Source: Plazaster borealis (Eukaryota; Echinodermata; Asteroidea; Forcipulatida; Labidiasteridae). From it: 64,000 nucleotides of DNA. Both the position numbers and the translations under genes were made by a program. Below the pieces are notes generated by a model. It did no database searches. It was not told the origin of the DNA and saw only the letters and a program-made list of their open reading frames with translations. The stretch spans positions 62,001 through 126,000 of the forward strand of contig JAJGQC010000311.1 of NCBI GenBank assembly GCA_021014325.1, in the 5' to 3' direction. Below are positions 11,255 to 23,226 of this stretch, piece after piece. Positions within the stretch are counted from its first letter, which is position 1; the number at the start of each line of letters is the position of its first letter.

Positions 11255-11645
11255 TACCGCCCTCTATAGGCAATAAATAGCATAACACATATCTGAAGTA
11301 GAACAAGTGATATAGCTCCCTCTAGAATCAAGATTAACAATATATAAAGCCCCCTCTATAATCATGTAATTAAAAGATATAGTGTCTGAAGCGCCTTGAA
11401 ATAAGAACAACAATTATGTAAAAGAGCCCTCTATAGTCCTTTAATTGCAAGACATGTACATCTAAAGCACCTTGGAAAAGACTAACAAAGCGCCCCTTGT
11501 AAGCATTAAATTGCCAGAAAAATGCGTCTTGAAAAACCCTACAAATTCTATAAAGCGCCCTCTATAATAATTTAATTGCTATAGCGACTTATGCACCCTC
11601 TATAGTCAGTAAAGTGCAAGACTAAAAGATTTAAAGTTTTTAAAT
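11255..11645. repeat. Diverged tandem repeat (GCGCCCTCTATAGTC units)
   Basis: GCCCTCTATAGTC-like cores recur roughly every 55-100 bp (near 11265, 11322, 11348, 11425, 11488, 11560, 11592). They alternate with AATTGCAAGAC and CACCTTGAAA motifs. There is no coding frame across the array. Confidence 0.55.
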
Positions 11646-12299
11646 GGATTGTTCCAATGGTACCCCAAATTAGTCGTACGTTAACCCGCTATTCTGTCGA
11701 ATGATTGATTTTAGCGCCCTCTCTTGATCAATTGTTCAATTATTATTTGTTTTGTTTTTAATTGGGTTAATCATACGCGCAAGGTGCAACTGTATTTTTC
11801 AATAGATCAACATGTTCACGTTTTCAGGAAATTGTAAAACTGGGGCAGTCTGCCACGTCTTTGTACAATAATAAATGGGTTATTTTGGAAAGAGTATTAG
11901 CATAACCTTAAAATTAAATCTACAAACATTTTATAATGTATAAGTTTAATTCAATCACTGAAACTTTGCCATCATCATCCTGGTAAGGTTAGTCTCAAGC
12001 AGGGCCACCACGAGCAGGTCCCAGGATACCAGCCCCAAAAAAACAACGCTTTCAGTAAGATCATGGGGGCCTTCGTACTCTGTTCCATTCAGAGCGTCCA
12101 GTCCACGCACACCCTGTAAAACAGGGCATCCGCCCCCTACCTTACTAACGCCGTCCCTAGTCCACATGACTAGGGACTACCCCCGTTTGGTTGACCATTT
12201 GTGATAACATCAGGACATCCTCGCCGCGGGAGGAGCCTCATGCATCTTTAAGATAAACCACCAACGCCACAAGGACCCTGGCCGGGGGTAGGACCCCAC

Positions 12300-13393
12300 A
12301 TGCCGGATGCATGTGTCCAAGTCCCTTTTCGCAAGTTCGTAATCTTCGCACAACCTAATCCTAACCAAAACGCTGACACCAACCTAATCCTAACCCTAAC
12401 TCAATCCTAACCCCAACCCTAAACCTAACTATAACCATGGCCGGAAGTAAGTCCTACATGCCCGTGCATGTGTCGAAGTCCCTTTTCGCAATTAGGTTTG
12501 GAACTTCCTGTGTTTTTACTACCATTGGATTGCGCTATCTCAAGTGGTAGGGTCGAAGTGATGAAACTCTTCCTTGATCGCAGACGGGGGGTTACTGGTG
12601 GGTGGTCAAACGGAGATGAGCTGCTGCTGGAATGGCTGCCTTGACCGTTCTGCCTGACTGGCAACAGCTCTCCTGAAGTTGGGTGGGGCGATGCCAGCGA
12701 GTAGATATAGTTGATCTGTCCTGGTTGGTTTAAGGCACCCAGTGATGATGCGGCAACTTTCGTTGAGAGAACAATCCAGTTTTGATGCATGGGACCAGTT
12801 TTTAAGAAATTCTCATAAACTTTGCCACAGACATCTAGTAAATGAGTGTTTTGAAAATTTTTCAACCTGCCGCTAGATGGTGCATTTGAAATATGTGACG
12901 TCACCGGTCCAAATTTTTTATACCAGACACTTGCCAGATTACATCTAGTAATTACAACACTTGCCAGTTAAAAACAACTCAAAATACACTGTCACTTTCT
13001 GCTACTTTCAATTTACTAGGCATTTCCGGTTTCGACCAGAAGTAGAGGTCATGTGAGGTCACGCACGCGACAAAAAATAAAGACCTCTATGAACTTAGTA
13101 AGATCCCACATAAAGTAACCGTGGCCTCTCAGGTGTGATTTGTTACAGAATTTCAAAGATTAAAAAGAAAAGTCTAAAAACCTTGTAATTCGACACGTGA
13201 TGACGTCATCATGACGTCATTTTTTGCATGCCGTCTTCATGCTACGGTTCAAGTACATGCCAAGTTTAAAGTTTTTACAACTTATACTTTTGCGAAATCT
13301 GCAAGAGAAGGTTCAGGGAGAAGAAGAGGCAGAAAAAACCCCCAAAAACTTAACGATAACAATAGATTTTCGGCTGATGAGCCGAATACCTAA
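12300..13393 (+). mobile_element. Helitron-like non-autonomous repeat, most complete copy
   Basis: Contains a CCTAAC-type internal microsatellite (12351-12428), an ACCATGGCCGGAAGTAAGTC block (12435), a GC-balanced block (12540-12670) and an AT-rich segment. It ends in the hairpin TTCGGCTGATGAGCCGAA followed by TACCTAA at 13393. A hairpin a few bases before CTRR is the known layout of a Helitron 3' end. The 5' boundary is not certain and no Rep/helicase is present. Shortened copies at about 17120-17500 and 18129-18510 lack 12672-13293. Confidence 0.5.
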
Positions 13394-16300
13394 TAATAAT
13401 GCATTTATAATGCGCCATCTATCTAGATCTAGTGTACAAGACCCGATTCCGAGGCGCAGAACCAAAAAAACAAAACATATAACCAACAAAAGAGAAATAT
13501 AGAACACAAAGACAATTATACAATGAATAATAATAATAATGAAAGTGGTGTGGATGATAAAAATAGGTTTTAATAGGCCATAACCATGGCCGGAAGTAAG
13601 TCCCACATGCCACGTGCATGTGTCCAAGTCCCTTTTCGCAATTAAGTTCGGAACTTCCAGTGTTTTTATTACCATAGGTTTTTGGCTAATGAGCCGAACA
13701 CCTAATAATAATGCATTATAATGCACCATCTATCTAGATCTAGTGTACAAGACCCTATTCCGAGGCGCAGAACCAAAAACAAACAAACATACAAGCAACA
13801 AAAGAGGAAATATAAATAATAATAGGTTTTAATAGGCCATAACCATGGCCGGAAGTAACTCTCACATGCCACGTGCATGTGTCCAAGTCCCTTTTGGTAA
13901 TTAAGTTCGGAACTTCCAGTGTTTTCACCACCATAGGTTTTTGGCTAATGAGCCGAACACCTAATAATAATGCATTTATAATGCGCCATCTATCTAGATC
14001 TAGTGTACAAGACCCGATTCCGAGGCGCAGAACCAAAAAACAAAACATATAACCAACAAAAGAGAAATATAGAACACAAAGACAATTATACAATGAATAA
14101 TAATAATAATGAAAGTGGTCTGGATTATAACAATAGGTTTTAATAGGCCATAACCATGGCCGGAAGTAAGTCCCACATGCCACGTGCATGTGTCCAAGTC
14201 CCTTTTCGCAATTAAGTTCGGAACTTCCAGTGTTTTTACTACCATAGGTTTTTGGCTAATGAGCCGAACACCAAATAATAATGCATTATAATGCACCATC
14301 TATCTAGATCTAGTGTACAAGACCCTATTCCGAGGCGCAGAACCAAAAACAAACAAACATAAAAGCAACAAAAGAGGAAATATAAATAACAATAGGTTTT
14401 AATAGGCCATAACCATGGCCGGAAGTAACTCTCACATGCCACGTGCATGTGTCCAAGTCCCTTTTGGTAATTAAGTTCAGAACTTCCAGTGTTTTCACCA
14501 CCATAGGTTTTTGGCTAATGAGCCGAACACCTAGAAATAATGCATTTATAATTTGCCATCTATCTAGATCTAGTGTACAAGACCCGATTCCGAGGTGCAG
14601 AACCAAAAAACAAAACATATAACCAACAAAAGAGAAATATAGAACACAAAGACAATTATACAATGAATAATATGAATAATGAAAGTGGTGTGGATTATAA
14701 CAATAGGTTTTAATAGGCCATAACCATGGCCGGAAGTAAGTCCCACATGCCACGTGCATGTGTCCAAGTCCCTTTTCGCAATTAAATTTGGAACTTCCAG
14801 TGTTTTCACCACCATAGGTTTTTGGCTAATGAGCCGAACACCTAATAATAATGCATTTATAATGCGCCATCTATCTAGATCTAGTGTACAAGACCCGATT
14901 CCGAGACGCAGAACCAAAAAAACAAAACAAGTAACCAACAAAAGAGAAATATAGAACACAAAGACAATTATACAATGAATAATAATAACAATGAAAGTGG
15001 TGTTGATGATAACAATAGGTTTTAATAGGCCATAACCATGGCCGGAAGTAACTCTCACATGCCACGTGCATGTGTCCAAGTCCCTTTTCGTAATTAAGTT
15101 CGGAACTTCCAGTGTTTTCACCACCATAGGTTTTTGGCTAATGAGCCGAACACCTAATAATAATGCATTTATAATGCGCCATCTATCTAGATCTAGTGTA
15201 CAAGACCCGATTCCGAGACGCAGAACCAAAAAAACAAAACAAGTAACCAACAAAAGAGAAATATAGAACACAAAGACAATTATACAATGAACAATAATAA
15301 TAATAAAAGTGGTGTTGATGATAACAATAGGTTTTAATAGGCCATAACCATGGCCGGAAGTAACTCTCACATGCCACGTGCATGTGTCCAAGTCCCTTTT
15401 CGTAATTAAGTTCGGAACTTCAAGTGTTTTCACCACCATAGGTTTTTGGCTAATGAGCCGAACACCTAATAATAATGCATTTATAATGTGCCATCTATCT
15501 AGATCTAGTGTACAAGACCCGATTCTGAGGCGCAGAACCAAAAAAAAAACCATATAACCAACAAAAGAGAAATATAGAACACAAAGACAATTATACAATG
15601 AATAATAATAATAATGAAAGTGGTGTGGATTATAACAATAGGTTTTAATAGGCCATAACCATGGCTGGAAGTAACTCCCACATGCCACGTGCATGTGTCC
15701 AAGTCCCTTTTCGCAAGTAAGTTCGGAACTTCCAGTGTTTTCATTACCATAGGTTTTTGGCTAATGAGCCGAACACCTAATAATAATGCATTTATAATTT
15801 GCCATCTATCTAGATCTAGTGTACAAGACCCGATTCCGAGGCGCAGAACCAAAAAAACCAAAACATATAACCAACAAAAGAGAAATATAGAACACAAAGA
15901 CAATTATACAATGAATAATAATAATAATGAAAGTGGTGTGGATGATAACAATAGGTTTTAATAGGCCATAACCATGGCCGAAAGTAAGTCCCACATGCCA
16001 CGTGCATGTGTCCAAGTCCCTTTTCGCAATTGAGTTTGGAACTTCCAGTGTTTTTACTACCATAGGTTTTTGGCCAATGAGCCGAACACCTAATAATAAT
16101 GCATTATAATGCACCATCTATCTAGATCTAGTGTACAAGACCCTATTCCGAGGCGCAGAACCAAAAACAAACAAACATATAAGCAACAAAAGAGGAAATG
16201 TAGATAACAATAGGTTTTAATAGGCCATAACCATGGCCGGAAGTAACTCCCACATGCCACGTGCATGTGTCCAAGTCCCTTTTCGCAATTAAGTTCGGAA

Positions 16301-19190
16301 CTTCCAGTGTTTTCACTACCATAGGTTTTTGGCTAATGAGCCGAACACCTAATAATAATGCATTTATAATGCGCCATCTATCTAGATCTAGTGTACAAGA
16401 CCCGATTCCGCGGCGCAGAACCAAAAAAACAAACATATAACCAACAAAAGAGAAATATAGAACACAAAGACAATTATACAATGAATAATAATAATAATGA
16501 AAGTGGTGTGGATGATAACAATAGGTTTTAATAGGCCATAACCATGGCCGGAGGTAAGTCCCACATGCCACGTGCATGTGTCCAAGTCCCTTTTCGCAAT
16601 TAAGTTCGGAACTTCCAGTGTTTTTAGTACCATAGGTTTTTGGCTAATGAGCCGAACACCTAATAACAATGCATTTTAATGCACCATCTATCTAGATCTA
16701 GTGTACAAGACCCTATTCCGAGGCGCAGAACCAAAAACAAACAAACATATAAGCAACAAAAGAGGAAATATAGATAACAATAGGTTTTAATAGGCCATAA
16801 CCATGGCCGGAAGTAACTCCCACATGCCACGTGCATGTGTCCAAGTCCCTTTTCGCAATTAAGTTCGGAACTTCCAGTGTTTTTACTACCATAGGTTTTT
16901 GGCTAATGAGCCGAACACCTAATAACAATGCATTATAATGCACCATCTATCTAGATCTAGTGTACAAGACCCTATTCCGAGGCGCAGAACCAAAAACAAA
17001 CAAACATATAAGCAACAAAAGAGGAAACATAGATAACAATAGGTTTTAATAGGCCATAACCATGGCCGGAAGTAACTCCCACATGCCACGTGCATGTGAC
17101 CAAGTCCCTTTTCGCAATTAAGTTTGTAATCTTCGCACAACCTCAACCTAATACCGAAACGCTGACACCAACCTAATCCTAACCCTTACCCAATCCTAAC
17201 CCCAACCCTAAACTTAACTATAACCATGGCCGGCAGTAAGTCCCACATGCCACGTGCATGTGTCCAAGTCCCTTTTCGCAATTAGGTTCGGAACTTCCTG
17301 TGTTTTTACTACCATTGGACTGCGCTATCTCAAGTGGTAGGGTCGAAGCGATGAAACTCTTCCTTGATTGCAGACGGGGGGTTACTGGTGGGTGGTCAAA
17401 CAGAGATGAGCTGCTGCTGGAATGGCTGCCTTGACCGTTCTGCCTGACTGGCAACAGCGAAATCTGCAAGAGAAGGTTCAGGGAGAAGAAGAAGAGGCAA
17501 AAAGCAAAACAAAAAACTTAACGATAACAATAGGTTTTAATAGGCCATAACCATGGCCGGAAGTAACTCCCACATGCCACGTGCATGTGTCCAAGTCCCT
17601 TTTGGCAATTAAGTTCGGAACTTCCAGTGTTTTTACTACCATAGGTTTTTGGCTAATGAGCCGAACACCTAATAACAATGCATTTTAATGCACCATCTAT
17701 CTAGATCTAGTGTACAAGACCCTATTCCGAGGCGCAGAACCAAAAACAAACAAACATATAAGCAACAAAAGAGGAAATATAGATAACAATAGGTTTTAAT
17801 AGGCCATAACCATGGCCGGAAGTAACTCCCACATGCCACGTGCATGTGTCCAAGTCCCTTTTCGCAATTAAGTTCTGAACTTCCAGTGTTTTTACTACCA
17901 TAGGTTTTTGGCTAATGAGCCGAACACCTAATAACAATGCATTATAATGCACCATCTATCTAGATCTAGTGTACAAGACCCTATTCCGAGGCGCAGAACC
18001 AAAAACAAACAAACATATAAGCAACAAAAGAGGAAACATAGATAACAATAGGTTTTAATAGGCCATAACCATGGCCGGAAGTAACTCCCACATGCCACGT
18101 GCATGTGACCAAGTCCCTTTTCGCAATTAAGTTTGTAATCTTCGCACAACCTCAACCTAATACCGAAACGCTGACACCAACCTAATCCTAACCCTTACCC
18201 AATCCTAACCCCAACCCTAAACTTAACTATAACCATGGCCGGCAGTAAGTCCCACATGCCACGTGCATGTGTCCAAGTCCCTTTTCGCAATTAGGTTCGT
18301 AACTTCCTGTGTTTTTACTACCATTGGACTGCGCTATCTCAAGTGGTAGGGTCGAAGCGATGAAACTCTTCCTTGATTGCAGACGGGGGGTTACTGGTGG
18401 GTGGTCAAACAGAGATGAGCTGCTGCTGGAATGGCTGCCTTGACCGTTCTGCCTGACTGGCAACAGCGAAATCTGCAAGAGAAGGTTCAGGGAGAAGAAG
18501 AAGAGGCAAAAGCAAAACAAAAAAACTTAACGATAACAATAGGTTTTCGGCTGATGAGCCGAACACCTAATAATAATGCATTTATAATGCGCCATCTATC
18601 TAGATCTAGTGTACAAGACCCTATACCGAGGCGCAGAACCAAAAAAACAAAACATATAAGCAACAAAAGAGAAATATAGAATAAAAAGACAATTATACAA
18701 TGAATAATAATAATAATGAAAGTGGTATGGATGATAACAATAGGTTTTCGGCTGATGAGCCGAACACCTAATAATAATGCATTTATAATGCGCCATCTAT
18801 CTAGATCTAGTGTACAAGACCCTATTCCGAGGAGCCATTTATCTAGATCTAGTGTACAAGACCCTATTCTGAGGCGCAGAACCAAAAAAACAAAACATAT
18901 AAGCAACAAAAGAGAAATATAGATTACAAAGACAATTATACAATGAATAATAATAATAATGAAAGTGGTGCGGAAGATAACAATAGGTTTTCGGCTGATG
19001 AGCCGAACACCTAATAATAATGCATTTATAATGCGCCTTCTATCTAGATCTAGTGTACAAGACCCTATTCCGAGGCGAACCAAAAAACAAAACACATAAG
19101 CAACAAAAGAGAAATATAGAACATATATAAGACAATTATACAATGAATAATAATAATAATGAAAGTGGTGCGGATGGTAGATAATAATAA
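13394..19190. repeat. Satellite array, 312-bp and 259-bp units with Helitron-like ends
   Basis: CATGGCCGGAAGTAA recurs at 13586, 13843, 14156, 14414, 14728, 15038, 15350, 15660, 15972, 16232, 16543, 16802, 17061, 17552, 17811 and 18070. Long units (about 310-314 bp) and short units (about 257-260 bp) differ by a segment of about 54 bp (ACACAAAGACAATTATACAA to GTGGATGATAA). Every unit carries TTGGCTAATGAGCCGAA or TTCGGCTGATGAGCCGAA followed by CACCTAA. Shorter units (about 197-240 bp) end the array near 18540-19190. Because 312 is divisible by 3, long minus-strand frames run through several units; they are not genes. Confidence 0.9.
16543..18560. repeat. 1009-bp higher-order tandem duplication inside the satellite
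   Basis: Markers at 16543, 16802, 17061 and 17226 recur at 17552, 17811, 18070 and 18235, each 1009 bp later and nearly identical. Each copy includes the block AATCTTCGCACAACCTCAAC to GACTGGCAACAGCG, which is not part of the basic satellite unit. Confidence 0.9.
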
Positions 19191-19315
19191 TAATAATAAA
19201 GACATTTGAAAAGCACCTAATGCAAAAGCCTCTAAGTACATTAAGTGAACAATAAAATATACAATAAGTGAAAGATACATTAGAAAAACAAGTAAGCAGA
19301 TTACAAATAAGCAGC

Positions 19316-20030
19316 CTGGGTCTGCTACCCTGATGATGGCATTCCTGGTGTTTACTTTGGCCTTGGTGTTCATTATGTGAACCTTGTATGTCAGTGTGCG
19401 GTCAATGGTCACACCGAGGTAGACTGGATTATCGCAGTGGTTCAGGAGTACACCATCCCTTCTGATGGTGAGATGTCTACCCGCATCCCTGTACCGCAGG
19501 TGGAAGGCAGTGACTTGGGTCTTGGCAGGGTTCGGGCGGAGTTGGTTGATGTGGTAGTAAGTGGTGAGGCCTCTTAAAGGCCCTGTACACTATTGGTAAG
19601 ATCGAAAAACACAAATGTTCACAGATTCACACACAACTTACATGATTTAAAGTAAGTAATGATTGAAAGGGTTCCTTAAAATATTTCTGCCTAAAATGCT
19701 ATCATTTCTGAGAAATGAGTAAAACAATAGTTTTTATCACGCGCGATATTTTGAAAAAACAGAAAACACATAAGGTCTCTTTTCACTATTTTCTTGTGAT
19801 CTCGATGACCAATTGAGCTCAAACTTTTACAGGTTTGTTTGTTCATGCATATGTTGAATCACACAAAATGTGGACACTGATTTTGAGCTGTTACCAAACG
19901 TGTACAATACCTTTAATGAGGACATCAGGGTGTCTTCCACGTCACTAAATTCTCTGGATTGTGCCATTATGACGATGTCATCGGCGTAGATGAAGCTTCT
20001 GCGTGCCTTTCTGTTTGCAGAAAAAATAAA
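19316..20030 (-). pseudogene. Non-LTR retrotransposon reverse transcriptase fragment
   Basis: Reading the minus strand from 20030 gives FIYADDIVIMAQSREFSDVE, with the catalytic YADD motif of reverse transcriptase palm motif C. It continues on the far side of a MITE insertion with NPAKTQVTAFHLRYRDAGR, YLGVTIDRTLTYKVHI and NTKAKVNTRNAIIRVADP, the usual downstream palm and thumb sequence of jockey/CR1-like elements. Both ends are truncated, so it is a dead fragment. The MITE at 19574-19916 interrupts it at a TTAA; ignoring the insertion restores one frame across the junction. Confidence 0.85.
19574..19916. mobile_element. TTAA-flanked MITE (family A relative) inside the RT fragment
   Basis: Starts TTAAAGGCCCTGTACACTA and ends AACGTGTACAATACCTTTAA. 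The interior shares GATGACCAATTGAGCTCAAA and GCATATGTTG with family A but is otherwise diverged. The host reverse-transcriptase frame shows that the target was a single TTAA, now present on both sides. Confidence 0.85.
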
Positions 20031-20993
20031 TTATTTATTTCAGTTTACAACACTATGGTCACCGTAGCATCACGGGGCAACACTTTGCTTAGAATATTAA
20101 AAATAAATATGACAAAAGACCCAGCACATTTACTCTGACACAAAGGTAAAGTACAATCATCACTTGATTTGTTTTTGTTAAAGATATTACACAGTGAGGT
20201 GTTGCTATTGAATTGAAAAACACAAGACTGACAGATCTGGTCACGAGTTCACTGGCCCGACGGAAAAATCACTGGCTTCGGACCTGCAGTCCAGTGTATA
20301 ATTTGAGCCCTGCACCAAATGTACTTATTTATCAGCGCACACAGTTTTGATTGTTGCATTAATTCATTTATTTGACATTAGCGTTTGCATTTTTTTGTTT
20401 ATGGGAAACTAATATTGCAGTAACAATACTCTTCTGATTTACCGACAAAGAATACAGTATTTGGAAGTTATTGAAAATGAAAAACTGGTTTCAGACGGAG
20501 TAAATTGACCAGGATATAATTGGTTGATAAAATGAATAAATGAAAACAAACACAATATTGTCTATCATAAAGGACAATTTATATTTAATGATAAGGGCTT
20601 TGTGATGCTCGTGGATAAACTGCTATATAAAAACTAGTTAATATTATTATTGTAAGTTATTATTCTCATTTGAATTGGAAGTTGATAGAAAAAACCTCAC
20701 CCAATATGTTAAGTCAAACAGCAGCCCATCTGCACTCAAACCATTGTAATGTGGTGTACATATCAGGTCTTGAATTCATAGCTAATACTGGAACATAACT
20801 GTTTTTGTTTTGTTGGTGTTTTTTTTCCTTGTTTATACTTAATAGCAAAATTTTTAGGAAGAGGTTTGAATTAAAATATGGATAAGTAAATCTTTGATGA
20901 GTGTGATTGAAAAAAAACATTGGACTGCTGAACTTTTGTGTTTGTAAGGTACATGTGATACTGGCTAATTGTACTCACAGAGGCCTGTAGTCT
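20031..20993. other. No feature recognised
   Basis: AT-rich sequence with scattered stop codons in all frames and no recognised repeat or exon. Confidence 0.45.
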
Positions 20994-21154
20994 GGGCCCA
21001 ATTTCAGAGCTGCATAAGCAGAAAAACAGTGCTTAACAATTTTCTGTTAAGCAAACATGAGCAGGATACCAGTCGAGGAAAGTACAAGGGACAAGGTATT
21101 TTTGTTGGTAATTATGGTAAGCATTATTTTGTTATACTTAGCTACATTTTGTGC
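20994..21154 (+). mobile_element. GGGCCCAATTTCA-family repeat, 3'-truncated
   Basis: Begins GGGCCCAATTTCAGAGCTG. It carries the TGCTTAACAATTTTCTG and AGCAGGATACCAGTC interior, then stops at GTGCTTA where a family-A MITE begins at 21155. Confidence 0.7.
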
Positions 21155-21527
21155 TTAAAGGCATCGTACACGTTTGGTAGTTACTCAAAATATATATCAG
21201 CATAAAAACTGACTTGGTAACGAGCAACAGAGAGCTGTTGATAGTGTAAAACATTGGGAGAAACGACTCCTCTGAAGTAACATAGTTTTTGAGAAAGAGG
21301 TAATTTCTCACTAAAATAATAAAAACTTCTTGCAAGAAGTTTTTATTCCTATCTGAAAGCACACAAATTTGTACAACAAGGGTGTTTTTTCTTTCATCAT
21401 TTTCTTGCAACTTCGATGACCAATTGAGCCAAAATTTTCACAGGCTTATTATTTTATGCATATGTTGGGATACACCAAGTGAGAACACTGGTCTTTGACA
21501 ATTTTCAAACGTGTTCAGTGCCTTTAA
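21155..21527 (-). mobile_element. MITE family A, full copy, reverse orientation
   Basis: TTAA at both ends (21155 and 21524-21527) and the complete interior in reverse. It includes the self-complementary ACTTCTTGCAAGAAGTTTTT and TTTCTTTCATCATTTTCTTG. Confidence 0.85.
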
Positions 21528-23044
21528 GTTGACGTCACATGACATTTGATGACTTCAGTAGAACCATACCTAACATTTTGGATGTTAATTTCTCGGCTGT
21601 TTTAGAGACTAACAAAGAACAACGCCAAATCAAGTTGCGTGAACAGACTTTGAACCTTGTGTGTAATTCAATGGAACGAGCAGCCGCCCATCGTTCAAAA
21701 CTAACATAGCGCGTTGTGTGTGTATTCAGTGCAGTTCTTTTAATACGCGGATTAATTTTAGAGTGGGTCATTCGATACCGGATTTTTTGTGCAAATTAGT
21801 ACTAACGAAATGTTCAACTTATATTTTGAACCGGAATTCAATTTCAAATGGGGTCACTTTATATGTAGCGTTTGTTGGGTTTTAAAAGACCTGTCTGATG
21901 ATGTATAGATTGTACAAATCCATTGTGTAGTTCTTGAGCTATGAATTTTTCAAAATTCTTACATTTGATTGTTAGCTAGATTTGCACGGACGGCTGTTTT
22001 GTTAGAGACTAACAAAGCGTAATGTCAAAATCAGGGTGCGCAAACCTTGAACAGGGACTAGACTTCAAGCATGTTTGATAGACTTTGAACGTTGCGGTTG
22101 ATCCAATGGAGCGAGCAGCCGCTCACCATCTAACTGGCTTAGATCGCGTATTGTGTGTGTTTTCAATGCAGTTTTTCCCAGCGGTTTGACAGCCGGTCAA
22201 TGTATACCCGATTTCAACCATAAAACAAGGTCAAAAAGGTTACAACTCTGTGGACAAGTTTGAGAAGGCTTAAGAATCTACAACATGATGTAAACATTTC
22301 GAGTAATGTGTATGTAAAAGTATGAGTATTTCTTAAAGTATGAATTGTGAAGTTTTCAACTTCTGGTTCAAACCGGAAGTTGAAATTTAATATTTAAAAA
22401 ATATCTTAACTTCTGAACAACTCATTCGATTTTTACAATCTATTCATCATTGGGAAAGTATGTAACAACTTTAGAAACGATATATACAGAATGTGACCCC
22501 AATTGACCTTTACTTCCTGTTCAAACCAGAAGATGAAATTTAAAATTTCAAAAAAAAAATCAGAACTCCTGAACCACACACTGGATTTTTATCATCTATA
22601 CATCATCAGAAAGGGCTCCAAAGATTTAAGAAACGCTACCTGTGACCTCATTTGACCTTGACTTCCCATTCAAACCGGAAGATGAAATTTAATACTTAAA
22701 AAATCATAACTTGTTGACACCAAATCAGTCACTCATAATTTGATGACATTACTCTCGAACACCTTGTTTTTGTGATGTCACAAAAACTGAATCTCTAGTT
22801 ATTAAACTTTGATCTACTGTATTTCAACACTTGATGACATCACAACTACTTGATGTAGGTTTTCAAATGTTGGCCGTGTCTTGATCTATCATATGCCCTT
22901 ACTCTCGAACACCTTGACATTACTCTCGAACACCTTGTTTTTGTGATGTTACAAAAACTGAATCTCTAGTTATTAAACTTTGATCTACTGTATTTCAACA
23001 CTTGATGACGTCACAACTACTTGATGTAGGTTTTCAAATGTTGC
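21528..23044 (+). repeat. Helitron-like dispersed repeat region with internal repeats
   Basis: Three AAACCGGAAGATGAAATTTAA-like blocks (near 22371, 22515, 22672), about 150 bp apart, form a diverged tandem repeat. A block of about 130 bp from ATTACTCTCGAACACCTTG (22746) is duplicated at 22918. The segment 21800-21930 matches 53600-53710. TCTCTAGTTATTAAACTTTG, a candidate Helitron 5' start, is present at 22791 and 22963. No gene seen. Confidence 0.5.
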
Positions 23045-23226
23045 CTTTCTCAAGCATCTGAAAGCACAAAATTCTATGCAAGGGTATTTTTCCTTTCACT
23101 GTTTTCTTGCAACTTCGATGACCAATTGAGCCCAATTTTTCACATTTTTGTTATTTTCTGCATATGTTGGGATACACCAGTGACGATACTGGTCTTTGAC
23201 AATTACCAGAAGTATACCCTGCCCTT
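23045..23226 (-). mobile_element. MITE family A, partial
   Basis: Only the TCTGAAAGCACA to GGTCTTTGACAATTACC half is present, in reverse orientation, with more divergence than other copies. Confidence 0.7.

Noticed and set aside
12425..12904. 159-codon minus-strand frame
   Set aside because: Lies inside the Helitron-like repeat; parts recur as shorter frames at 17218 and 18227 with the repeat copies. No domain.
13365..13393. CTGATGAG...GAA resembling a hammerhead ribozyme core, repeated in every satellite unit
   Set aside because: The core lacks the required GAAA (it reads GAAC or GAAT), stem II would have no loop, and no GUC-type cleavage site with pairing arms is seen. A simple hairpin before CTAA explains it better.
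14570..15694. 374-codon minus-strand open frame
   Set aside because: It runs through three or more satellite units, because the 312-bp unit is a multiple of three. The same peptide (MHVACGSYFQPW-like) recurs every unit, and there is no domain or splice logic.
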